A stretch of DNA of 42,806 bases from Alphaproteobacteria bacterium (GTDB lineage Bacteria; Pseudomonadota; Alphaproteobacteria; UBA2966; CAIVPW01). Positions 9,199 through 17,619 of this stretch are shown here, piece by piece. The translations under genes and the position numbers were made by a program. Position 1 is the stretch's first letter; every line of letters starts with the position of its first letter. The notes under the pieces are model-generated. The model saw only the letters and a program-made list of their open reading frames with translations. It was not told the DNA's origin and made no database searches. The DNA lies in NCBI GenBank assembly GCA_018658465.1, contig JABHVE010000027.1, positions 1 to 42,806 on the forward strand, in the 5' to 3' direction.

Positions 9199-9914
9199 TT
9201 ATGGCACCAAACCTGCGATGCGGTTCACCAGCGAATCCATGTCTATGCGGCCATCACGGTTAGTCTGCACGCTGGTCGTTGTCCCTGTCGTCACAAGGTG
9301 AGTGACATGGGTGCGGTAGCCTGGCCATAGGCCACCGTGGCCGAACGAGTTGCCAGTGTCATCAACGAAAATTCCAAAGCCATAGTGGGGACCGGGTGCC
9401 TCCGGATCGCGCCAGCCGGCAGCCAACATTTGGGCGAAGCTTTCGGACTGTATGACGCGGCCCTCGGCGAGCGCTGCGAAGAACTGAACCAACATCGTCG
9501 GGTTGGTGACGAGCCCACCCCCCGTCCACTCGGAGGACGGGTCGTACTTCATCCGACCGTCCTTTTTTAGGTTGCGTGCGCGAACGAAGCTGGGTCATCG
9601 AGCGACAGCGTCCCATCTTCCACAAGCAGCATGGTGAGTGCGGCAACGAAGGTCTTGCCCGTGCTTCCGCCGGGCATGCCGATAGTGTCGTTCAACGGAA
9701 TGTTGGCTTCTACGTCGGCCAGTCCTACCGCGGCGCGGACGATGCTGCCATCCGCTAGCCGGACGGCAGCCCGCAGTCCGGGCATCTTCAATTCCGCGCG
9801 GGCGTTTTCCAGTAACGTCCTGAGCTCCTCCTCGTCGAGGCCGAACGCCGGGTGTGTCCAAGCGAATACAACAGCGATCAGAAGACACATCCTGACGATC
9901 ATGTTGTGCACCAA
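9199..9914 (-). pseudogene. Serine hydrolase (class C beta-lactamase-like), internally deleted and frameshifted
   Basis: N-half 9567-9914 (GSTGKTF SxxK motif, ends ...SLDDPASFAHAT*) and C-half 9199-9552 (MKYDPSSEWTGGGLVTNPTMLVQFFAALAEGRVI...YGFGIFVDDTGNSFGHGGLWPGY) in different frames; the middle with the YxN region is absent. Confidence 0.8.
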
Positions 9915-10043
9915 TGCGTTGGCGGCCCATTTAGTGAAGCCAGTGCCATGGGAAAATCTCTTTATTTCTTAAACGACTAATTTCCCTAGATATTGCAGAC
10001 TAGACGCCTTAGCCCCGCAGGGTGGGCGACATAGGGAAACTGA

Positions 10044-10766
10044 ATGATGGCGGGCCTGTTTGCAAATCAATCTGAAACTCTTCGAGAACTTTTGGGGCTT
10101 AGTGCGCCCGCTATCGCCATAACCTTCAGTCAAAGTCGGCCTGAAACGGTGCCTGATTTTCCAGGGACAGCGCCTGCGGCTGTCGATGGAGGCCGAACTG
10201 GCAAAGTACCTGCCGGCTGTGTGTTTTGGGGAAAGGCCAATGGCGGGACGTTCACCACTCAACCGGCTGATCATGCAAACTGTAATGTGGGCAGCTACAC
10301 CCACGGTTTGAAAACCTTGGAAGAGGCGGCCCAAGGCTCGGATGTTGCCATGTTGCTGGACTCAGGGTGGGTAACGGCAGACGCCGTCCCCAGCATTCCT
10401 CAGGTCTCGGAGCGATTCTCCTACATAACCTATGGACCGCTGGCCGAGGCTACCGCCGCGCCCGACGTCGTGTTACTGCATCTGAATCCGAAACAGACCA
10501 TGTTGATGTCCGACGGCATCCCGGAAATGCGAATTGAGGGAAAGCCCCAATGCCACATCATTGCCGTTGCAAAGGAGCAAAATCAGGTCGTCGCTAGTGT
10601 CGGCTGCATGTTGAGCCGGGTGCGCACAGGAATGAGCAACAACGAAATGACTTGCGCGATACCGGGGCCGATTTTGGCCGAGGTGATTGCCCGTCTTTCC
10701 AGCGCTGTGCAGGTAGACAAAACGGTGGCGGCCTATGCAAGCCAGGATTCGATGAGGTTCAAGTAG
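10044..10766 (+). CDS. DUF169 family protein
   Basis: LRELLGLSAPAIAITF...PAGCVFWGKANGGTFTTQPADHANCNVGSYTHG...GCMLSRVRTGMSNNEMTCAIPG resembles DUF169. Confidence 0.75.
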   Translation: MMAGLFANQSETLRELLGLSAPAIAITFSQSRPETVPDFPGTAPAAVDGGRTGKVPAGCVFWGKANGGTFTTQPADHANCNVGSYTHGLKTLEEAAQGSDVAMLLDSGWVTADAVPSIPQVSERFSYITYGPLAEATAAPDVVLLHLNPKQTMLMSDGIPEMRIEGKPQCHIIAVAKEQNQVVASVGCMLSRVRTGMSNNEMTCAIPGPILAEVIARLSSAVQVDKTVAAYASQDSMRFK

Positions 10767-10933
10767 GAGCCGGGACGTCCCACTGGTCGGTGGGGGATGG
10801 CCTGGTATTCCTTAGGGACGTCATTCCAGGAGTGAACCCAGTGCCCCCGGTCTGGTCGCATGCGGGCGGCCTCTGGTCAGCGGCGGCCGGGGATTATGAA
10901 GACAACATCACCCTGACCGTCACCGCAAAATAG
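10767..10933 (+). pseudogene. 3' remnant of a gene resembling the downstream secreted protein
   Basis: Open frame ends ...AAGDYEDNITLTVTAK*, similar to ...PEGTYTETLIFTITAK* of the 11097-11639 ORF; no start or N-terminal region of its own. Confidence 0.45.
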
Positions 10934-11096
10934 CGGCGCTGGCGCTTACGGCGGCACGGACGTTATTCCAATCGCTGGGGGGGGGTAAGAGTGGGTCGCC
11001 ATTGAGGGCGCAATCGGCGATCAAACGTGTTGCCATTTAGCCGCACTGTGCGCATGTAATATAGATACGGCTCCAAGGATTCAGAGCATTAATTCA

Positions 11097-11639
11097 GTGG
11101 TTCATAAATTTCATATTGGGCATTTGATCACGTCGGTGGCGACAACGATCGCCGTGGCGGCTCTGGTGTTTTTGACGATTATGCCCCGCCCCAGCCTGGT
11201 CACCGATTTTTCCATCAATGGATCCGTCGCCCCGTTTTCCGAAGTGATCGTGACGCCGACGGCGGCCGCCACCGATCTGATCTTGACCGAGGGCCATACG
11301 GAAACCGCGTTGAAGGTCGCAGATGTGTTCCAGCGTTCAAATGTGTGGGAGGGATCCACCGTTACCGTGGCATCGGCGAACTTGCTTGCTGGCGGACGGT
11401 GCACCGTGACCACAGGCCCCTGCCTATACAGCGCCGCTGTTTCTACAGATTTCGGATTCGATTTGCTGATCGGTGCTGCTAGCCTGGCCTTTTCCGGCGG
11501 CTCAGCGACCTGGAGCGATTTGTCCGTTTTAAATTTGCCCGGGACAACGGCATCCGCCAACGTGGCGTATTCTGTTGTGTTCTTGTTGCCTGAGGGCACT
11601 TACACAGAGACCCTGATTTTCACCATTACAGCAAAGTAA
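11097..11639 (+). CDS. Secreted/anchored protein with beta-sandwich-like (DUF4402/SCPU-like) C-terminus
   Basis: N-terminal TM (SVATTIAVAALVFLTIM), Thr/Ser/Val-rich body, terminal GTYTETLIFTITAK; GTG start. Family assignment is weak. Confidence 0.5.
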   Translation: MVHKFHIGHLITSVATTIAVAALVFLTIMPRPSLVTDFSINGSVAPFSEVIVTPTAAATDLILTEGHTETALKVADVFQRSNVWEGSTVTVASANLLAGGRCTVTTGPCLYSAAVSTDFGFDLLIGAASLAFSGGSATWSDLSVLNLPGTTASANVAYSVVFLLPEGTYTETLIFTITAK

Positions 11640-11982
11640 CGGAGAGCCGACGATTTTTTCGCGGACCTGCCTGGCCACGGCAGGCGCAATCGTGGGTGCG
11701 GCGGACCGCAGAGACCCTGGCTGTGGGCGCGGGCGCGGTAGTTGCCGCGGCAGGTGTGATCAAAGGGTTTCCTGGGATCGCTCAAAACGCAGCCCTAAAA
11801 GTCACGCCTTGTTTCAGCCATTGGTCCCTCCCGGGTGAAAAGTTTGTACCATTTCGACCGCCTGCGGGCCGCCGCGATACTGAGGTTGAGAGAGCGAAGA
11901 TCATGAAACAAACAATGGGGGGCATTTCGGCCCGGCCAATGGAACCAATAGCGGCATTAAGACGCACGCCCCGCGGCGCTCG

Positions 11983-12075
11983 CCAGGACTCGAACCTGCG
12001 ACGATCAGGAAATCTTAGATCGTGGGCGCCCGCCCACCGGTTGACAGGTCGGGCTGACCACTGCCCCATGGGCGG
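11983..12075 (-). ncRNA. tRNA-like structured element / tRNA pseudogene
   Basis: Minus strand has T-arm-like GCAGGTTCGAGTCCTG, D-arm-like GGGC-AGTGGTCA-GCCC, perfect hairpin ACGATC-N11-GATCGT (12001-12023) and a 7-bp stem CCGCCCA/TGGGCGG (12069-12075 with 12030-12036). No complete cloverleaf. Confidence 0.4.
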
Positions 12076-13119
12076 ATGTCATTAGAGACACTAGGTTGGT
12101 CGGCGCATTTTCGGGCCCAAGTGGCCGACGATGAATGGTCCACCACAATCCCGGCCCGAGTGATGCGGGTGCGCCGTGGCGAGCTTGTCCTGCAAGGGGC
12201 AGAGATCGAAGTATCGATCCCCTCGTCATCCGTTCCAATGGAGTCCGACGACGAGGATGCCCGCAGCACGTTGGGTGACTGGGTGCTATTGGATAGCCAA
12301 ACCCATCAACCGGTGCGGCGCTTGGACCGATCAAGTTTGTTGAAGCGCAAAGCACCGGGCAAGGCCCGCGGGGTCCAGCTGATCGCGTCGAATGTTGATG
12401 TGATTTTCATCGTGTCGTCCTGCAATCAGGATTTCAATCTGGCGCGATTGGAGCGGTATTTGGTGTTGGCGGCCGAGGCAGGGGCGATGCCGGTGGTGGT
12501 GCTTACCAAAGCCGATCTGTGTGACGACATAGCACCTTATGTCTCCGAGGCTGCTTCGTTGGGCCCTGCCTTGATGGTGGAATGCATCGACGCCCGTGAT
12601 CCCAACAGCGCAAATGTTTTGATGCCGTGGTGTGGGCCGGGTCAAACGGTGGCGTTGCTTGGATCGTCGGGTACTGGGAAATCGACCTTGGCGAACACCT
12701 TGGCGGGCACCGACTATCAGCGCACCGCAGAGATCCGTGATGATGATTCCAAGGGCCGCCACACCACCTCTGAACGGGTTTTGTTACCGCTGGCCGGGGC
12801 CGGATGGTTGGCCGACACGCCGGGCATGCGCGAAATCCAATTGCTTGATGTTGCCGACGGAATTTCTGCCGCCTTCGCCGATGTGGAGGCCCTGGCCGAA
12901 GCCTGCAAATTTCGCAATTGCAGTCACGGGAACGAGCCGGGATGCGCCGTTGCCGCCGCTGTTGCCTCCGGGGATTTGACGGCGCGGCGGGTGGACAGTT
13001 TTCGCAAGCTTCATGCGGAGGAATCCCGCAACCGCGAAAGTTTGGCCCAGCGGCGCAGCCGCGAGCGTACATTTTCAAAGATGGTTCGCGACAAGGTCAA
13101 TGGCAAGCGCCAGGGGTAA
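12076..13119 (+). CDS. rsgA: Ribosome small-subunit-dependent GTPase A
   Basis: Circularly permuted GTPase: NVDVIFIVSSCNQDFNLARLERYL...VVVLTKADL...ALLGSSGTGKSTLANTLAG...DTPGMREIQL...CKFRNCSHGNEPGCAV. Confidence 0.93.
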   Translation: MSLETLGWSAHFRAQVADDEWSTTIPARVMRVRRGELVLQGAEIEVSIPSSSVPMESDDEDARSTLGDWVLLDSQTHQPVRRLDRSSLLKRKAPGKARGVQLIASNVDVIFIVSSCNQDFNLARLERYLVLAAEAGAMPVVVLTKADLCDDIAPYVSEAASLGPALMVECIDARDPNSANVLMPWCGPGQTVALLGSSGTGKSTLANTLAGTDYQRTAEIRDDDSKGRHTTSERVLLPLAGAGWLADTPGMREIQLLDVADGISAAFADVEALAEACKFRNCSHGNEPGCAVAAAVASGDLTARRVDSFRKLHAEESRNRESLAQRRSRERTFSKMVRDKVNGKRQG

Positions 13120-13166
13120 TGCCCTAGGTCGATGCCCAGCGAGCAGGCAAAGAATAGCGCGCCCGA

Positions 13167-16100
13167 TTATGCGTTTGCGGCTGCCGTGTGGGGACTGACG
13201 ATGGAGCGATAATCCGGGAACCGAATTGTCATGGTTGTTCCGGTGCCCCGGGCGCTGGCGACAATCAACATTCCCCCGTGGGCTTCCAATTGGGATTTCA
13301 CCAATGGCAGCCCCAGGCCTGTGCCTTCAAAGCTGCGGTTTAAAGCGCCGTCCACTTGGCCGAACGCGGTCATTGCTTTGGCAATGTCATTTTTGTCCAT
13401 GCCAATGCCAGTGTCGGAAACCCAAATTTCCACGCACCCATCGTGAATTACATGGGCTCCGACAGTTATTGTTCCGCCGGGTTCCGTGAATTTCACTGCG
13501 TTTGAAAGAAGGTTGATCAAAATTTGTTTCAGGATCCGGGCGTCGGCGCGCAGCCAGGGCAGGGCATCTGGAACCTGATTAAGCAAAGTCAGGCCCCCAC
13601 GATCCGCGCGCTCAGACAAAATTCTGATGGTTGATTCAACGGCCTGAGGGAGCTCGATATCGCTCTCTTTCAGATTGACCACGTCCGCCTCGATCTTGGA
13701 CAAATCCAGAATGTCGTTGATTACCCCAAGAAGATGTAGCGAGGATCCGTGGATGTCTTTGAAATATTCCAGCTGCCGCGTCGTCGGGTCTCCTGGAACC
13801 CCGGCCATTAGCAATTCTGTGAATCCGATAATAGCATTCATGGGGGTGCGTAATTCGTGGCTGGTATTTGCCAGAAATTCAGTTTTTGCGCGATTGGCCA
13901 GCTGAGCTTCGTTGGACGCATCCCGCAATCGATTTTCCCACTGAACGCGGTCACTGATATCGCGGATCATTACAGTGCCAAGCTTTTCACCATTGGAAAC
14001 GAAGCTTGAAATCGTTGCTTCGGCAGGAAATTTCGATCCATCTTTTCGCAGACCAGAAATTTCCCCAGGTACATTCATCAAACGCTGATTGTCGGTCGAC
14101 CCCAAGAATTTGGCGACGTGTTTACGGTGAGCGTCGCAGTGCAATTCGGGTATCAGGTCATCCAAATTAAGTTTGGTCGCCGAATCACTGGTGTATCCGA
14201 AAAGCTCAGCCGCCGCCTGGTTGAAAAGTTGGATGTCCTGATGCTCGTCAATCGTGATAATGGCCTCACCAGCTTGGCCGATGATGGAAGCCAATCGGCC
14301 GGTGGCGGCGTCGAGTTTACCTGCGACTTCAAAATGTTCCGAAATATCCCGGGCGATAATCACCATCCCCAAAATTTCACCGCTGGCTCCCACATAGGGG
14401 CTGTAGCTAACATCCAAATGCGCACGCCAGCCGCCAGGAAAGGTGATCCATTCTTGGTAGTGAACTTCGTCACCGGATAATAGCTTTTCAAAATTTGGTT
14501 TTATTTTTTCGTGGAGCAATTTATCGCCCAGTAGGGATTTCACCGGGAAGCCAACCACTTGGTCTTTGGTTTTTCCAAACGGTCGCAGGTACGCTTGATT
14601 GGCAGCCAAGTATTTATAATCCCGATCCATCAAGGCGATCATGTCCGACGAATTGGCGACGATAACCTCGTACCGGCGCAGTTCTTCTTCCGCCCATTTT
14701 CGTTTGGAAATGTCGGTGATGGAGCCAACCATGCGTAAAATGTTGCCCGCTTCGTCCCACACAGCTTGGCCGCGTTCATGGACCCAAATGTAATGCCCAT
14801 TGGCGTGGCGCACGCGAATGATGATGTCGAATGGTAGCAGGTCGGCGATATGCCCCTGGATCGCGTCCCGGAACGGCTGCACATCGTCGGGGTGGATCAG
14901 TGCGAAAAATGCTTCCCTGGTCGGGGGAAAGGTCTCGTTGGATAAGCCCAAAATTTCGTGCCACCTTGGGGACCGATAACTTTCCCCGGTGTTGTGGGTC
15001 CAATCCCAAAGCCCAGCATCGATACCGGCGACTGCCAGGGCAAATCGTTCTTCAGACGATCGCAGGGCTGTTTCGGCGACTTTGCGCTTGGTGATTTCAA
15101 TGACGGACCCGGCAAGGCTTAAGGGTTCGCCTTGTTCATCCCAAGCGGCCTGCCCGGTGATCTGGGCCCAAATGTAATGACCTTGCTTATGGAGGATGCG
15201 CACCTCCACATCGTGACGGGTGCGCTCTTTCAGATGCCGGTTCATGGATGTCTTGAGCCGGTCGCGGTCGTCTGGATGAACAATTCGAAAAAATCCCTCG
15301 GGCGTCGCTGGCAGGTCGCCTTCGTCGTATCCAATCAGGCTAAGAAACCTGGGGGATCGGTAAACGACCCCGGTCCCGATGTTCCATTCGAAAATGCCAG
15401 CATCCGAACCGGCGACAACCAAGGCGTATTGCGCCTCGCTTTCCGACAGCTCCCGATCTCTGTCCACCAGGTCCCGTGTGCGGGCCTCGACCTGGCGGCG
15501 TAAAGTCCAGGACCATGCCAGCACCAACACGGTAATTGCCAAAACGATCCCAACAACCAATCCAATGGCAAGGCGTGTCAAAAAGCTTTCCCGTGCCTGT
15601 GCTTCCCGGCGTTCGGGATCGAAAACGAAATCCAGATATTCAAATTCGCCGTCCGCCAATTCGGTTTCGGCCAGCACCCTAAACATCGCCGACCATCGTG
15701 CAGGATTTGAAAACCCAAGGGTCATTTCCGGCGGCAGCGAAAAGTCCGCGATTTCTTTCAGCATGGATCGGTTGAAGGCGCGAATATCCGCAATCGGAAT
15801 GGTCCTGGGCAGTTCAGAGGAAATCCGGTCGGTGATCTCTTCCCTATGGTCAAGGGCATACTCCCAACCTTGAAAGCTGGCTGCGATAAATCGTTGAACA
15901 AGCTCGGGATCGTTTTCTGCCAGACGGGAAGTCGTGAAAATGGCGTCCCCATAAAAGTCCACACCGTAGACAGTGGGCCCCAGGAACGTCGCCTCAACGC
16001 CCAGATCCGATAAAACCCATTTTGCCGCCGGCCAGACTGTGAAAAGCGCGTCAACCAATCCGTCCGCAAGCGATTGCGGGCCTTTGCCTGGGGCGACTTC

Positions 16101-16667
16101 CACCCAATTGATCGAGTTCGGATCGACACCTTCCGCCGCAAGCATGGCGTTAAGTTCGGCGTTGCTAACAGGGGAAATAGGGATTGCGACCCGAAGCCCC
16201 GATAAATCTGAAGGCGAAAAAATTCGAGCGTTTTCCGGCGCCAAAATTCCCAGTCCGCTGTGCTGGAACACGGGCGTTGCGATCAACAATGGCGCGCCGC
16301 CAGCGATCGCCACCACCACATCGGCACCACCGATCCCGAAATCGGCTTGGCCTTGAGTGACCTCCAAGACCGGCTGAGCTCGGCTGTCATCAGTGAAAGC
16401 CGATCTGATTTCAACATTCAGCCCGGCGTCGGCGTAAAACCCCTGCCACAAAGCGGCATAGTATCCAGCAAATTGAGCTTGATGATCCCAGCGCAACTGC
16501 AAGACCACTTTGTCCTGGGCGTAGGATGGAAAGGTAGAAAAACCGAGCATAACCAGTGCCAATGCGAGCATGGCCGTGCGGCGCACGATCCGTGCCCCAA
16601 GCCTTCGGTCCTGGAGTTTGGCGCGGGGCCCAAACCTGGGCAATCCCGCAGAACTCAACGTTTGCAC
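13167..16667 (-). CDS. Sensor histidine kinase with periplasmic NMT1/THI5-like binding domain, TM, multiple PAS/PAC domains, HisKA and HATPase
   Basis: VVLQLRWDHQAQFAGYYAALWQGFYADAGLNVEIRS (NMT1/THI5); repeated PAS/PAC (EITKRKVAETALRSSEERFALAVAGIDAG...); H-box ANTSHELRTPMNAIIGFTELL; ATPase VSDTGIGM...GTGLGLPLVKSQLEAHGG. Start may be 16568. Confidence 0.92.
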   Translation of the reverse strand: MQTLSSAGLPRFGPRAKLQDRRLGARIVRRTAMLALALVMLGFSTFPSYAQDKVVLQLRWDHQAQFAGYYAALWQGFYADAGLNVEIRSAFTDDSRAQPVLEVTQGQADFGIGGADVVVAIAGGAPLLIATPVFQHSGLGILAPENARIFSPSDLSGLRVAIPISPVSNAELNAMLAAEGVDPNSINWVEVAPGKGPQSLADGLVDALFTVWPAAKWVLSDLGVEATFLGPTVYGVDFYGDAIFTTSRLAENDPELVQRFIAASFQGWEYALDHREEITDRISSELPRTIPIADIRAFNRSMLKEIADFSLPPEMTLGFSNPARWSAMFRVLAETELADGEFEYLDFVFDPERREAQARESFLTRLAIGLVVGIVLAITVLVLAWSWTLRRQVEARTRDLVDRDRELSESEAQYALVVAGSDAGIFEWNIGTGVVYRSPRFLSLIGYDEGDLPATPEGFFRIVHPDDRDRLKTSMNRHLKERTRHDVEVRILHKQGHYIWAQITGQAAWDEQGEPLSLAGSVIEITKRKVAETALRSSEERFALAVAGIDAGLWDWTHNTGESYRSPRWHEILGLSNETFPPTREAFFALIHPDDVQPFRDAIQGHIADLLPFDIIIRVRHANGHYIWVHERGQAVWDEAGNILRMVGSITDISKRKWAEEELRRYEVIVANSSDMIALMDRDYKYLAANQAYLRPFGKTKDQVVGFPVKSLLGDKLLHEKIKPNFEKLLSGDEVHYQEWITFPGGWRAHLDVSYSPYVGASGEILGMVIIARDISEHFEVAGKLDAATGRLASIIGQAGEAIITIDEHQDIQLFNQAAAELFGYTSDSATKLNLDDLIPELHCDAHRKHVAKFLGSTDNQRLMNVPGEISGLRKDGSKFPAEATISSFVSNGEKLGTVMIRDISDRVQWENRLRDASNEAQLANRAKTEFLANTSHELRTPMNAIIGFTELLMAGVPGDPTTRQLEYFKDIHGSSLHLLGVINDILDLSKIEADVVNLKESDIELPQAVESTIRILSERADRGGLTLLNQVPDALPWLRADARILKQILINLLSNAVKFTEPGGTITVGAHVIHDGCVEIWVSDTGIGMDKNDIAKAMTAFGQVDGALNRSFEGTGLGLPLVKSQLEAHGGMLIVASARGTGTTMTIRFPDYRSIVSPHTAAANA

Positions 16668-16793
16668 AATGCTTGCCCTCCCCCCACGGAGACAAAGCGG
16701 ACTTCGACTCGGGTTAGAGTTTAGAAGGCCAATCTTAAAATCAGGTTACCTATAGGCCCACCTTTGAACGTTTGGCTGGGGTTTGACGATTGC

Positions 16794-17417
16794 TCAGGGA
16801 GCGCCACCCAATGATGCCAGCGGCATTCTGATCCCTAAGGAAACGAAATTGGATCCGGCGCTGACTCCGCCGAACAATCCGTAAATTCCAGATCGGTGAT
16901 TTAGGCGCAGGACGATGCGCGCGTCAGATCGCTGGGGGATGGCAAAGGTTCCCTCGATCACCAAAAAATTCAGAAGCTTTGATGTACGGGCATTGCGCTG
17001 GGCTTCGATCACCGGCGTTTTGCTGGCGAGAGAAAGACCATCGCCGATGGCCAACGTGGTTTGTATTTTGCCGTTCCAGGGAAAGTCGCGCCAGCGAAAC
17101 AGGATCGACGTATCCAATTCCCAATGGCCTTGGCGCCCTTGGTACTGCACCACCTGCATTTCCGATTCCCAAACAAAGGCGCGGGGTGATTTTGAAAGTG
17201 TGTGGCCAATCGCCACGGATGCCGAATAGGCGTCTCGCTCCAATCCTGCGGGCAGCATGTCCACCAGAAAATTATTGGTACCGATCCGGGCATAGACACC
17301 AATGCCAGTGGATGCCGTCACCCACCAGGATGGCTGGGCCAAAGCCTGGGCAGACAGCAGACTGAGAACTGCTGCGCCCAAGATTGATCCGATCCAGTTG
17401 TGGGGTGGTGATGCCAT
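16794..17417 (-). CDS. Outer-membrane beta-barrel protein, possibly lipid A deacylase/acyloxyacyl hydrolase-like
   Basis: Signal peptide (VLSLLSAQALAQ), amphipathic strands, C-terminal RIVLRLNHRSGIYGLFGGVSAGSNFVSLGIRMPL. Confidence 0.5.
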   Translation of the reverse strand: MASPPHNWIGSILGAAVLSLLSAQALAQPSWWVTASTGIGVYARIGTNNFLVDMLPAGLERDAYSASVAIGHTLSKSPRAFVWESEMQVVQYQGRQGHWELDTSILFRWRDFPWNGKIQTTLAIGDGLSLASKTPVIEAQRNARTSKLLNFLVIEGTFAIPQRSDARIVLRLNHRSGIYGLFGGVSAGSNFVSLGIRMPLASLGGAP

Positions 17418-17619
17418 TGTGCATCCAGAATACCAGCCGTTCCCTCTGAGCGGCCTATACAAACGCCGCGAAGGCCAACGATATGGTCGCCCTGATAGGG
17501 CAATTAGGCTGCCGGGGCAGGACGCCGTGGCCGAGGCCATGCTGCTCACACAGCCCCGCGTTGCCCGATGTCCCGTTTTTGGTTAGGGTCTTCAAAAGGG
17601 CGGGACAACGAGTTCAGAT

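Noticed and set aside
11696-12085. 129-aa ORF on + strand
   Set aside because: Its C-terminal part is read through the antisense of the tRNA-like element (RGARQDSNLRRSGNLRSW...), a typical spurious translation; no homology recognised.
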